Positions 44,534 through 53,591 of a DNA stretch of 64,000 bases are shown in pieces. The stretch's first letter is position 1; each line of letters starts with the position of its first letter. The notes beneath the pieces were generated by a model that was given only the letters and a program-made list of their open reading frames with translations, did no database searches and was not told the origin of the DNA. The position numbers and the translations under genes were made by a program. This stretch comes from Salegentibacter flavus (GTDB lineage Bacteria; Bacteroidota; Bacteroidia; Flavobacteriales; Flavobacteriaceae), in assembly GCF_900115145.1 (NCBI RefSeq), contig NZ_FOVL01000017.1, positions 21,554 to 85,553 on the forward strand, written 5' to 3'.

Positions 44534-46495
44534 CTAAAGATCACAAACCTCTCTGAAATATTCATAGATCATCACCATCGCCAAAGTATCCAGCTCGCAG
44601 TAGCGAAGCAGGGCTTTGTTGATGGCTTCTCTTTCGGCGGCGGAAAGATCGGGGAACTGTAGTTTCTGGTAGGCAAAAAGGGCTGCTCCCCCATCGGCTA
44701 TTTCGGGAATACTTTCCGTGATCTGTTCCAGCTTATCACTGTCCCAATTGTCAAACACAGGAGGTAAAGCTTTGTAGGGACTCACGGCTTTTCCGTTTTC
44801 CAGTCTGAGAAAGATATGTTCCGGGTCAAAGTTTCTGCTGCTCACTTTAGTTTCCGCCAGAGGCTTTTGATACTTCTCCTGCAGATATTCACTCGACTGC
44901 AGCACCGCGGGCAAAACAGCTTTAATGGAATTGGAACCATTGGTAATAGGATCGTAATAATATTTGACCACCGTTTGCTGCAGGTCGATCATATCCCTCT
45001 CCCCTTCCCAGGAATTTGCATTTTTACCGGTATTATGACTGATACTTTCAATGAAAGCTAACAGCTCTTCCCTATCCGGTTCCGTAGAATTCCGAAGTTG
45101 ATTATAGATCATATTCACTATGGTGTTCTCATGATTGTGATACCTGAAAATACTCCCATCATTCCCTCCCAGTGACTTCTTCAGGGCGCGGAAAAAATCG
45201 AAATTTGGATATTCTCCCGGCCCGGTATTCAGGTATTCATTAAAATGCTCTACCCTGCCATCTTCATGAACTATATGATGACTGAACTGGAAAGCCAGCT
45301 GCTCATAAGGCCTCATCCCTTTAAAGAAGGGAAGAGCCACCGCGGTAGTTTCAAAATCGATGAAATTTAAGGGGAACTTCCAGGAATTCAGTTCTGCTCT
45401 CAGGTTTTCCAGGTCAAAATAAGGAGTGTTATCATTTTGTAGTGTTTTCTCGATTTGCAGCCATTGACGTTCAGATCGGCTTAGTTTCCCGGCTTCCGGT
45501 TTTATGGTGAAATCTTCTTCAGAGATCTCCTTCATAAAATATTTTCCTTCCTCCAAAAGTTTTCTTGCCGGATTGTACCAGACATCATAGACCTTGGGTT
45601 CATCGATTTCAGCAAGCGGAAGCTTGAGTTCTTCTGCCCAGCATTCGTGGAACCCGCTTTTCTTTTCTGAAGCCTGTTCCGCTTTAAACTCACAGCCCTT
45701 GCAATGGGCTCCTATCCCTAAAAATATCTTGTTGTCCTCGCGATAATTCTCCCGGTATAGGTTTATCATTTCTTCAAAACCCAAGCTCTCATCTATTGGA
45801 TTCTCCTCGAGGATTAGTTTGACTTCAGCATTTATATCAACCTCACAGAGAATAGAATCTCCCAGGTCTTCTTGGGTAAGTCCTTCTTTCTTTTCGATTC
45901 CGGTGCGCAGGTTGGAGTCTGCCACTACTTTAAAACATTGGTGGAGTCCGTCGACCGTGGTAACAGCATCCTTATCGACCAGCTTCAGGAAGCTTGAGAT
46001 CTGCCATTCGGGATAACAGGATTGCATCACATATTTCTGAAAAGCAACATCATAGAGGTAGTGGTCCATCCCACCTTTTAGTTTATTCCCTTTTGAATTG
46101 AGGTAAGAACCATGCCCCTCCCCTGACACAGATTTTGCCTTTACCTCCAGCAGCCGTACTTTATTCCCTTTTTTAACCAGGATGTCTACCCGGATGAAAA
46201 GTCCGTTGATCAAGAAAGCCGATTCAAATATAGTGACCTCCTCGCGGGTCAAAAGGTTTCGGGTTTCATCAGCCAGTTTCTGATAATCGTAATCATCACC
46301 AAGGAGTGCAATCCCACCGGGATGCTCCATTCGTGCCAGTTCTTCTACCTGGAATCCGCCCTGGGCGAGTTGCTCCAGGAAGCTATCGGCCTCGGCAGCG
46401 TTTTCATATTCCGGTTTCCGGGTGTAGTAGAGTTTGGTAGGACAATCGAGGGCGAGTTTAAATCGAGATTTGGTGAGGTAACGGGGAGATTTCAA
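44534..46495 (-). CDS. DUF2779 protein: Fe-S PD-(D/E)XK nuclease fused to a DEDD exonuclease-like domain
   Basis: A 653-residue protein. The N-terminal part has the PD-(D/E)XK core (IRVDILVKK with Asp104, RLLEVKAKS with Glu117 and Lys119). Four cysteines at 18, 265, 268 and 285 have the spacing of the iron-sulfur staple of AddB and Cas4 nucleases. The C-terminal DUF2779 part looks like an RNase H-fold exonuclease: NFIDFETT (Asp380, Glu382) and the late YCELDTLAMVMIYEY. It is probably a DNA- or RNA-processing nuclease. The gene appears single; its role (repair or defence) is unknown. Confidence 0.85.
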   Translation of the reverse strand: MKSPRYLTKSRFKLALDCPTKLYYTRKPEYENAAEADSFLEQLAQGGFQVEELARMEHPGGIALLGDDYDYQKLADETRNLLTREEVTIFESAFLINGLFIRVDILVKKGNKVRLLEVKAKSVSGEGHGSYLNSKGNKLKGGMDHYLYDVAFQKYVMQSCYPEWQISSFLKLVDKDAVTTVDGLHQCFKVVADSNLRTGIEKKEGLTQEDLGDSILCEVDINAEVKLILEENPIDESLGFEEMINLYRENYREDNKIFLGIGAHCKGCEFKAEQASEKKSGFHECWAEELKLPLAEIDEPKVYDVWYNPARKLLEEGKYFMKEISEEDFTIKPEAGKLSRSERQWLQIEKTLQNDNTPYFDLENLRAELNSWKFPLNFIDFETTAVALPFFKGMRPYEQLAFQFSHHIVHEDGRVEHFNEYLNTGPGEYPNFDFFRALKKSLGGNDGSIFRYHNHENTIVNMIYNQLRNSTEPDREELLAFIESISHNTGKNANSWEGERDMIDLQQTVVKYYYDPITNGSNSIKAVLPAVLQSSEYLQEKYQKPLAETKVSSRNFDPEHIFLRLENGKAVSPYKALPPVFDNWDSDKLEQITESIPEIADGGAALFAYQKLQFPDLSAAEREAINKALLRYCELDTLAMVMIYEYFREVCDL

Positions 46496-46578
46496 TAGAT
46501 AAGTTGTTTTGGGTTTCTAAAATACGATTTAATATAGTAGGTGCCTTGTAAGCCCTTAACCTTTAAAATGTAAAGTGA

Positions 46579-47340
46579 TTACCCCCCCTGCTCTGCTCTG
46601 TTTTTGAGCTTTTGAATTTTATACCTGACAGAACCTGTTTCCCCCAGTCTTATCAGCCTAAGCAATAATTGTATCCTGGGTTTATGGTTTGTGATGATAT
46701 CAGCAACCTTTACGACTGCAATATCTCTTTCCATTATACATTCTTCATAGGTCTTTTCTCCCGGTTTATGCAGAACCTGGGCGAACCTCCAGGCCCCATC
46801 CCGGGCCAGTTTCATACTAAAATCTGTCATCAGGTTATCCAGCTGACCGGTGTGTTTTAATATATAACGCAAGGGTGGCCAGATAGTGGCCAAATTATGT
46901 TGGACCTCTTCCACAAGATTCGCCAGGATCCTGTTAATTCTATAAAAATCATCACCTAATTCCTCAATACTTCTTCCTTCGGAAACTTTTGCAGCAGCGA
47001 TTCCCAGGTCAAGGTTTATATGAGCATTCATTCCTATTAATAAATGCTGAAAAGTAATAGGCCAGAAATCAGAAGCGAGCTCAAAGGCCCGCTGCCACGA
47101 TTTTGATACCGGTAAGTTTTCCTTATAATTATAATAGGCGTCGATATACCTTTCCGCAAAGACCACATCCAGTTTCTCCATCCTCTTAGGGTCCTCGAAA
47201 TAACCAGTTTCCAATCCCTCTTTTACCTTCCAGGTTACCCGATGATATAATACCGCGAAATACCCCAGTACGCTATTCTCTTTTTCTGTTTCCTCTATGA
47301 TCTCGCTTAGGCTTTCTAATACCTGATCTATATTTTGCAT
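46579..47340 (-). CDS. DUF5995-family protein
   Basis: A 253-residue, mostly helical cytoplasmic protein. The segment FQHLLIGMNAHINLDLGIAAA and the acidic and His residues around it look like a metal or cofactor site and match what I recall of DUF5995. The start at 47340 (MQNIDQ) is preferred over 47367, because a TATTTTTG -7 box covers 47365-47372. The function is unknown. A peptidoglycan-binding-domain gene lies just upstream on the same strand. Confidence 0.72.
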   Translation of the reverse strand: MQNIDQVLESLSEIIEETEKENSVLGYFAVLYHRVTWKVKEGLETGYFEDPKRMEKLDVVFAERYIDAYYNYKENLPVSKSWQRAFELASDFWPITFQHLLIGMNAHINLDLGIAAAKVSEGRSIEELGDDFYRINRILANLVEEVQHNLATIWPPLRYILKHTGQLDNLMTDFSMKLARDGAWRFAQVLHKPGEKTYEECIMERDIAVVKVADIITNHKPRIQLLLRLIRLGETGSVRYKIQKLKNRAEQGG

Positions 47341-47364
47341 AAAAAAACCGATTCGGTTGAACCC

Positions 47365-47372
47365 CAAAAATA
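47365..47372 (-). promoter_or_regulatory. -7 box of the DUF5995-type gene
   Basis: TATTTTTG on the minus strand matches TAnnTTTG and lies 24 bp before the ATG at 47340. It helps decide the start codon. No clear -33 TTG is present. Confidence 0.4.
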
Positions 47373-47375
47373 GGA

Positions 47376-47624
47376 TTAATCTGAATTTAAAACGTTGGCC
47401 ATGTTTTCACGACTGTCCTTATCAAAAATTCCAGTGACCGCCAGATCCATATTAGTGGCCTGGAATTCCTTAAGTGCTCTTTCAGTCATAGGTCCAAATT
47501 TACCATCAGAGGTTCCGCAATCGAAATCCAGGATTTTCAAAGCATCCTGCAGATATACCACATCCTCACCGGTATCTCCCCTCTTCAGTATTTTCTTACT
47601 AAAACTTATTTTAGTTGTCGGCAC
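47376..47624 (-). CDS. Small protein consisting of one peptidoglycan-binding domain
   Basis: An 82-residue protein with no signal peptide. It is almost entirely a PG_binding_1 domain: LKRGDTGEDVVYLQDALKIL, then DGKFGPMTERALKEFQ and a GIFDKDSRENM end. In most proteins this domain is joined to a hydrolase and binds the cell wall. Free-standing cytoplasmic-looking copies are unusual. It lies next to the DUF5995-type gene on the same strand. Confidence 0.75.
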   Translation of the reverse strand: MPTTKISFSKKILKRGDTGEDVVYLQDALKILDFDCGTSDGKFGPMTERALKEFQATNMDLAVTGIFDKDSRENMANVLNSD

Positions 47625-47719
47625 CAGTCTTCTGAACCCCAGTAACTTATTGGTTGGATAGGCAGTTAGGTCTCAGAACTCCGAAAGATCGTTTAGAACA
47701 AAGTTCTTCTTTGTCATAA

Positions 47720-47893
47720 CTACTGCTTTTCGGAATTGGTTATTCTTTTCAATTCTTCCTGCAATGGCTTTCTAACATTCTTTTCAAAAATATCTGGATA
47801 TTTACTTAATTTTTGATTTATATTCGAAAAAGGGCTATCAGGAACCAAATCGTTTAACCGCTTTTTTAGATCAATAAAATTCAGATTGGACAT
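47720..47893 (-). CDS. Small hypothetical protein
   Basis: A 57-residue frame beginning MSNLNFIDLKKRLNDLVPDS and ending LKRITNSEKQ. It is helical and basic, with sensible composition and an ATG start. It lies in the gap between the peptidoglycan-binding-domain gene and the divergent patatin gene, on the minus strand. No family was recognised. Confidence 0.4.
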   Translation of the reverse strand: MSNLNFIDLKKRLNDLVPDSPFSNINQKLSKYPDIFEKNVRKPLQEELKRITNSEKQ

Positions 47894-47940
47894 AGCGAAA
47901 AGTATTTCCTGACTAAGCTATTTCAAAAAAATACATATAG

Positions 47941-47966
47941 AAAGGGGAAAATACCCCTTTTTTTCT
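47941..47966 (+). terminator. Hairpin before the patatin gene
   Basis: AAAGGGG and CCCCTTT with a T-run on the plus strand. As no plus-strand gene ends nearby, it may attenuate the patatin transcript rather than end another one. Confidence 0.35.
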
Positions 47967-48003
47967 TCTGGTATTTAAAAGTAACTTGGTAAAAAAAGAG
48001 AGA

Positions 48004-49224
48004 ATGGCCAATAGGTTTATAGAAAATTCCCGGGTCCAGGATTTAAAATTACAGGCTCAGGAAATAAAAAAATCAGGGAAATTTTTTTCGGATGTTGTAG
48101 ATGACCAGGGTAACCAATATGTAGACCTTGTACAGGAAGGTGGTGGGGTTTTGGGTATAGCCCTTGTTGGTTACACCTATATCCTTGAAAATGCAGGAAT
48201 TCGTTTTTACAGCCTTGCAGGTACCTCAGCAGGTTCAATCAATACCATCTTAATGGCGGGAATAGGAAAACCCGGCGAACCTACCGCTGAGAAAATAATA
48301 GAAATTATCGGGGAAAAGAACTTTTTTGATTTTGTTGACGGGGCATCCGGTATAAAAAAGCTCATACAGAAAAAGATAGAAAATAGAGGCAGTATCTTCT
48401 GGAATGTCATATGGAATGCTTCAAAGATCTTTAAGCTTTTAAAATATAAATTGGGGATTAATCCTGGAGATCATTTTGAAGAATGGCTTACACAATCATT
48501 GGAGAAATACGGCATTCATAATTTTTCTGACCTGGACTCTCGACGAACCCAAATTCCAAAGCTAAAGAATTTACGTAATTCCGATTATGAATTTAAAAAA
48601 CCTGGCTTAGCCATTATTACCTCTGAGATATCTACTCATAGTAAAGTAGAGTTCCCGAAGATGAGGGAACTCTACTGGGCAGATACAGAGAATCTTCAGC
48701 CTGCAAAATTTGTACGCGCTTCCATGTCAATACCTTTCTTTTTCTATCCCTTTACGGTAAAGAATATTCCAAATGCCGGAGAGAATAAAGTAGTCAAATG
48801 GGAGGAACATGTAAGTTACAGCGGTCCTGTGCCCCAGGAAGTCAGGTTTGTCGATGGAGGTATGTTATCCAACTTCCCCATTAATACTTTCCACATTCCC
48901 CATGGTATACCTTCACGGCCCACCTTTGGGGTCAGACTAAGTACCTTTAGAGAGTCCTATTCAACAACAGACAACACTTTTGGGTATTGCGGTGCTATGA
49001 TAAGCACCATGCGGCAAATACATGATTATGATTTTATACTTAAAAATCCTGACTACAAAAAGTTAATCTGCCGTATTGATGCGGATGAAGAATATAACTG
49101 GCTCAACTTTGGAATGTCTGATGAGAGGCAATTAGAGCTATTTATCCTGGGTGCGCAAAAAGCCCTTGAATTTTTAGAATCATTTGACTGGGAAGCTTAT
49201 AAGAAAATTAGAGCAAAGCCCTGA
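48004..49224 (+). CDS. Patatin-like phospholipase
   Basis: A 406-residue protein without a signal peptide. The patatin motifs are complete: QEGGGVLGIALVGY (oxyanion hole), AGTSAGSIN with the catalytic serine near residue 75, and FVDGGMLSNFP with the catalytic aspartate. It should hydrolyse acyl esters of lipids. The ATG at 48004 (MANRF) is preferred to a TTG six codons upstream. It is transcribed away from the minus-strand small genes. Patatin enzymes serve in lipid turnover and also as membrane-attacking effectors in phage defence; no cyclic-nucleotide synthase or other defence partner is adjacent. Confidence 0.9.
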   Translation: MANRFIENSRVQDLKLQAQEIKKSGKFFSDVVDDQGNQYVDLVQEGGGVLGIALVGYTYILENAGIRFYSLAGTSAGSINTILMAGIGKPGEPTAEKIIEIIGEKNFFDFVDGASGIKKLIQKKIENRGSIFWNVIWNASKIFKLLKYKLGINPGDHFEEWLTQSLEKYGIHNFSDLDSRRTQIPKLKNLRNSDYEFKKPGLAIITSEISTHSKVEFPKMRELYWADTENLQPAKFVRASMSIPFFFYPFTVKNIPNAGENKVVKWEEHVSYSGPVPQEVRFVDGGMLSNFPINTFHIPHGIPSRPTFGVRLSTFRESYSTTDNTFGYCGAMISTMRQIHDYDFILKNPDYKKLICRIDADEEYNWLNFGMSDERQLELFILGAQKALEFLESFDWEAYKKIRAKP

Positions 49225-49244
49225 TTTTTGCAGTTTTCCACAAA

Positions 49245-49385
49245 TTACTTCATTTGGGGAGTGACCATCGCTACCAAATTATCTATGGAAGAAGCAGCTT
49301 TCCAGTTTCCGGGATGTTTTTCGAATTTAATATAATCTGAGCTTAGGTTATTGGCGGAAAGCTCCATCCTGCATAAAATAATCAT
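49245..49385 (-). CDS. Short open frame of uncertain status
   Basis: A 46-residue frame ending SSIDNLVAMVTPQMK. The central part (SSDYIKFEKHPGNWKAASS) looks protein-like, but no family was recognised. It may be a real small gene or a fragment. It lies between the patatin gene and the PepSY gene. Confidence 0.25.
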   Translation of the reverse strand: MIILCRMELSANNLSSDYIKFEKHPGNWKAASSIDNLVAMVTPQMK

Positions 49386-49455
49386 CTGAAGCCTTAATTA
49401 ATCCCGGGACAGAGTATATTTACACCACTAAATTACACCTTGTCTTAACCGCCTC

Positions 49456-50496
49456 TTATCTCCTTTTTCTTTTTCGTTTCTGCCAGATAAAAAAGCCTGA
49501 TACCGATAAAAACGGACCGGAGAGTCCAATCAGGCAATACAGGATCTTCATAGGCAGACCACCAAATTCTGCATAATGCAAAGGCATTACCGTGCTGGCG
49601 AGTTTATCTGAAAATGAAGCTTCTGCAACCTTCTTTACTGAACTGATCTCAGCGTTGCGATAATCCAACCGGATATAATTATAAAACTCACTGTAAAAAA
49701 AAGCATCTCCTGAAAATTTGCCAAAAACAGTAATGTCAGCATCTTTATTAAGAGGGAGTCGGATATAAGTCGGAGTGAAATCGGGGAAATCTTCTTTTAA
49801 TTCTTCAAGACTATTCTTTATGGAGATCTCCACCTGTGGTCCGGAAGGTGCCGGCAGCGGGTTTAATCCTGACTGCGCTACCGCATAGGCAAGTACTATT
49901 CCTGTAATCACCAGCACGAGATTCAGCAATAATGACCAAACTCCTACATAGCGATGAAGGGAAGAATAGAAATTCCGGCTATTTTTGCGGTTCAGTTTGA
50001 CCCGGAAAGCAAAGGTTTTAAAAATTGACTTTCGATAAAGAATGATCCCGCTAAGCAGAGAAAGGAAAAAGATAATGCCAAATAGTAACACCAGAATTCG
50101 TCCAATGGCTCCGGCGTGAAGGGAGTAATGCAATTTTAAAAGCCAGGAGGTGAAATGGGTGTTGGCATTAGTTTCTTTCTGTATCTCACCGGTATCGGGC
50201 GCCACAAAAACATATCGCCTTTCTTTTTGATTTCTCAAGTCAAAGACCAGCACTTCTCCCGCTTCAAACTGCTTTAATCGTGTATCCCAACCCGGATAAA
50301 CCTTCTGCACATTTTCCACAGCTAAATCCAATTGCTGTGTTCCCGAAAACTTCTGTTGAAGTTGGTCTTTGAAAAACCAGGAGTCCAGTTGCTTATGAAA
50401 CACCAGTATGCTCCCGGAAAGGCCCATCAACAACAAGAAAAGTCCGGCGATAAGGCCGAACCAGGAATGGTATTTCAGTAGTGTTCTGTTTTTCAT
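49456..50496 (-). CDS. PepSY-associated membrane protein
   Basis: A 346-residue protein with four membrane helices: HSWFGLIAGLFLLLMGLSGS near the N-terminus, one around residue 130, one near 190 and one near 320. It belongs to the PepSY_TM family, members of which are often encoded beside siderophore receptors and can reduce or release iron from siderophores. It is 44 bp downstream of the receptor gene on the same strand, so the two probably form an operon. The electron donor is not evident. Confidence 0.88.
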   Translation of the reverse strand: MKNRTLLKYHSWFGLIAGLFLLLMGLSGSILVFHKQLDSWFFKDQLQQKFSGTQQLDLAVENVQKVYPGWDTRLKQFEAGEVLVFDLRNQKERRYVFVAPDTGEIQKETNANTHFTSWLLKLHYSLHAGAIGRILVLLFGIIFFLSLLSGIILYRKSIFKTFAFRVKLNRKNSRNFYSSLHRYVGVWSLLLNLVLVITGIVLAYAVAQSGLNPLPAPSGPQVEISIKNSLEELKEDFPDFTPTYIRLPLNKDADITVFGKFSGDAFFYSEFYNYIRLDYRNAEISSVKKVAEASFSDKLASTVMPLHYAEFGGLPMKILYCLIGLSGPFLSVSGFFIWQKRKRKRR

Positions 50497-50540
50497 ATAA
50501 AAAAACTGCAGCCATCCCTCGATGACTGCAGTTAAAGATT

Positions 50541-52895
50541 TTAAAGTTCCACCTTCAGGGAAAGGTTAAATCTTGCCCCATTAGCCTTGATATAATTAGA
50601 ATCTCTGGCACCCCATTGTGAAATTAGATTATAGTAATCTTCATTTAACAGGTTTTCTATTCCAAGACTCAGACTGGCACTTTCGGTCAAACGATAACTG
50701 GAGTTAAGGTTCACCACATTAAAGCTTTCCACCGGCCCTTTTCCGTAGATATAGTTTCCATTGGCATCAGGATCAAAGTGGTCACGGCTTCCGCTATAAA
50801 GATGTGATAAGCGTGCATTCCATCTCTCGTTAATGTCATAAGAGAGATAAGTAAGTGTCTTCAAAGGAGGGATACGGTCACCATTCATATAAGTATTATA
50901 ATCTCCATTGTTTCCCGAATCCAGTTTCCCTTCAGTCCAGGAAACAGAACTTCCCAGATTAAGACCACGACTTATCCTGGTATCAAAAGAAAATTCAAAT
51001 CCGTAGACCTTCTCAGGCTGTCTAGCTATTTGAAAAATACCATCTACTTCCCTGTAGGTTGCCCCCAAATCTGAAGTACTGATGAAATAGGCCCCCTTGA
51101 ATCGGGTCTCCCCAATATCACTGTTAAACCCAATCTCATAATTATTCGCAATAACCGCTTCTGAAGAGATTAAACTTACAGTATTTTCAGTAGCGGTTCT
51201 TAATGTACGCCCAAGATCGGCGATAGAAAAACTCTGGGAGAAACTCACGAATGGTTTAAACTCCTTTATTCCATTATAGCGAAGTCCCACATTAAAGGTT
51301 GTGGCATCATAGGTTAACTCTCCACCATCTACATCAACACCACCGTTAGGGGTTTCCCCGGCATATGGAAAGATATAAATGGTGCTGTAATCGGGAACAT
51401 CTATGTTGATATTTTCAAAGCGTAATCCGGCCTTAAGCACAAAATTCCGGTACATAGTCTTTAACTGGGCATAAGGAGCCAGGTTAGTCATATCCATTTC
51501 CGGAGCCCATATCCTTCCATCAATAAGTTTCTGAGATGTCTTGTCGTTGAGAACATCAATCCCGTAGAGCAGGTCTCCGTAAATTTGATCGCCAAGATCA
51601 TATGGAGTCTTAAAGTTAAGCCGAAGCCCTCTTTTGGTCGATTCCACAGTAGACTGCCCACCCTCATAACCTTCTTCGGCGTTGTAGAAATAGTCACTAA
51701 AACCATACACAGTTTTAAAATCCTGCATATAAAGGTTGAACTTTAGATCGGTATTTCCAATGAGATCTGTTGCATCATAAGTAAGCTGTGCGTTATGATT
51801 AAATCTGTTTCCCTGGTCTACTCCAGGCACCTCTCCAATCACCCCAATTGCCGGACGTTCTCCATAAACACCGTTCTGGTTCACATATTCGGTATCCTGG
51901 TTACTGCTGAAATAGTTATACATCACTTCTACGGAATGATCTTCTGCCAGAGCATAGTTTAATTTCCCGAATAGACTGTATTGGTTGGTTTCCCCGAGAC
52001 CATAGGTGGGAGAGACCACTTCTCCTTCGGCATCCCTGAAGATTCCGGTTTGCTGAAAATTCCCGGAAAACACATAGCCGAGTTTTTCGGTACTACCAGA
52101 AAAAGTTTGCGATAGTTTAGAGCCAAGACTATGTTCGGTATTAACAAGCGATCCCTGGGTACTGAGCTCTGTGGTACTCTTAAATTTCCCTGCAGTTCCC
52201 GGGCTTTTGGTGATGTAATTAATAATGCCACCATCAGCCCCATTCCCGTAAATTGCGGTAGCTCCTTTGATCACCTCAATACGTTCTATGGTATTGGGGT
52301 CTATAGTATTAATATCGCGTCCACCACTCCTTAAAGGGGTCGATTGCGGAATCCCGTCAATTAGTACCAGCATATTGCGTCCCCTTAAAGTCTGCCCCGT
52401 ATTACTGGTTTGATTGGTACTTAAAGATATCCCGGGGATTTCGGCTAAAAGTCCTGCTACCGAGGTACTGGTTTGGCTAAGCCGTTCTATCTCTCCAGTA
52501 GTAAGAACAGATACCGAAGAGGGAACTTCATCCAGGGTTTCCCGGGTGCGGTTGGAGGTAATTACTATCTCACCCAGATCCTGCTCGTCTCTTTCTAAGG
52601 TGATATTAAGCGTTTGCATCTTACCACCATCAAAAATTACTTCGCGGGTTAAGGTTTCATAACCAATTGCTGAAAATTTTATGATTTGAGTTCCGGGACC
52701 GATGTTCTCCAATTTATAATTGCCATCAACATCAGAAGTTGTTCCCGTGGAAGATTTTTCCAGTAAAATATTTACAAAGGGGATTGGACTATTGGTTTCA
52801 TCAGTGATTTTCCCCTGAAGGGATACTTCTTCCTGTTGCGCGTAACCGGTAATTCCCGCCAATATCATAGCACATAGCAAGGTGAAATGTTTCAT
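50541..52895 (-). CDS. TonB-dependent siderophore-type receptor
   Basis: A 784-residue outer-membrane protein. It has a signal peptide (ends GYAQQ), a CarboxypepD_reg-like domain of about 80 residues (SLQGKITDETNSPIPFVNI), a plug domain (LDEVPSSVSVLTTGEIERL, then TLRGRNMLVLIDGIPQ) and a 22-strand barrel ending in an aromatic-poor but typical LSLKVEL. It imports a ligand driven by the proton motive force through TonB. The PepSY partner and the TTTAGA-type boxes near the promoter suggest iron-siderophore uptake. Confidence 0.92.
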   Translation of the reverse strand: MKHFTLLCAMILAGITGYAQQEEVSLQGKITDETNSPIPFVNILLEKSSTGTTSDVDGNYKLENIGPGTQIIKFSAIGYETLTREVIFDGGKMQTLNITLERDEQDLGEIVITSNRTRETLDEVPSSVSVLTTGEIERLSQTSTSVAGLLAEIPGISLSTNQTSNTGQTLRGRNMLVLIDGIPQSTPLRSGGRDINTIDPNTIERIEVIKGATAIYGNGADGGIINYITKSPGTAGKFKSTTELSTQGSLVNTEHSLGSKLSQTFSGSTEKLGYVFSGNFQQTGIFRDAEGEVVSPTYGLGETNQYSLFGKLNYALAEDHSVEVMYNYFSSNQDTEYVNQNGVYGERPAIGVIGEVPGVDQGNRFNHNAQLTYDATDLIGNTDLKFNLYMQDFKTVYGFSDYFYNAEEGYEGGQSTVESTKRGLRLNFKTPYDLGDQIYGDLLYGIDVLNDKTSQKLIDGRIWAPEMDMTNLAPYAQLKTMYRNFVLKAGLRFENINIDVPDYSTIYIFPYAGETPNGGVDVDGGELTYDATTFNVGLRYNGIKEFKPFVSFSQSFSIADLGRTLRTATENTVSLISSEAVIANNYEIGFNSDIGETRFKGAYFISTSDLGATYREVDGIFQIARQPEKVYGFEFSFDTRISRGLNLGSSVSWTEGKLDSGNNGDYNTYMNGDRIPPLKTLTYLSYDINERWNARLSHLYSGSRDHFDPDANGNYIYGKGPVESFNVVNLNSSYRLTESASLSLGIENLLNEDYYNLISQWGARDSNYIKANGARFNLSLKVEL

Positions 52896-52968
52896 TTTAG
52901 ACTGTAGTTTTTATTTAGACTGGTTTTAAATAGATAGCAAATGTAGAATCATTCTAAATAAAAAACAA
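52896..52968 (-). promoter_or_regulatory. Promoter and candidate iron operator of the receptor gene
   Basis: On the minus strand, TTG (52966-52968), a 20-bp spacer and TACATTTG (52938-52945) form a good promoter. The spacer contains the palindrome TAGAATCATTCTA (52944-52956). Two direct copies of TTTAGACTG lie at 52896-52904 and 52914-52922, between promoter and ATG. The palindrome and direct repeats could bind a Fur- or DtxR-type repressor. Confidence 0.5.
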
Positions 52969-53144
52969 CTGGATTTTTAAGAGACTCTCCCATAACTCCC
53001 AATGAAATTGCCTATTTATACTGATTAATAAGTCGTTATAAATGAAATAATCCGAAAAAAAATTGAAAAAAGTTGTACCACACTTAAAACTCTACGAATT
53101 AATGCACATCAAAATCACAAAAAGCTCTTTTGATTCTTAAAAAA

Positions 53145-53322
53145 AGAAACCGAAGGTAAAGCGCAGGTCAAGCTCTCCCCCTCCGGGTTTCAGCGGAAAT
53201 GTCCATCCACAAACAAAAGTCTATTAAACAACATCTCTAAAATACGCGGATAGTATTTCCGCTGAAAAGCTTGCCTGCTGGCTGCGCATTTTGTTAGAAC
53301 AACTTTCTTTGTTTCGTTTCTG
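53145..53322. repeat. Long imperfect palindrome F
   Basis: Two arms of 56-70 bp are partly complementary: AGAAAC/GCGCAG/AAGCT/TCAGCGGAAAT on the left and their complements on the right. The right arm carries TGCGCAT, which is also in repeat A (complement). It lies 3' of the efflux operon in an otherwise gene-free stretch (52969-53591). Confidence 0.6.
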
Positions 53323-53439
53323 CTACTATCCTTTCAATAGAAAAGATTATCCCAGTCAAAATTGTAAATTTCTTTAACTAAACTGCCAAATGATTTCAGA
53401 AATTGAAATCAGGCAAGAGGCTTAAATAGGAAAGCATAG

Positions 53440-53591
53440 TTAACCGATTAATGCCCCCGCTAATTTTATATCCTTTTCTTTTAATATCATTTGATCACCA
53501 GGTCCGTTTCGCATTTCACAAATTCCTTTAGTCTTCCTCCCTTCTTTATGGTATAAATAATATCTGTATACCAGTTTTTGACTGAGCGAAA
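53440..53591 (-). other. Possible small gene remnants after the RND pump
   Basis: Directly after the RND stop the same frame continues for 34 sense codons (KNWYTDIIYTIKKGGRLKEFVK...). A second frame overlapping it gives MRNGPGDQMILKEKDIKLAG. Both look protein-like, which suggests a decayed or frameshifted small gene, but no homologue is known to me. Confidence 0.25.

Noticed and set aside
47986..49224. Patatin gene as part of a CBASS-type defence operon.
   Set aside because: No nucleotidyltransferase, cap or sensor gene is adjacent; the call stays at patatin-like phospholipase.
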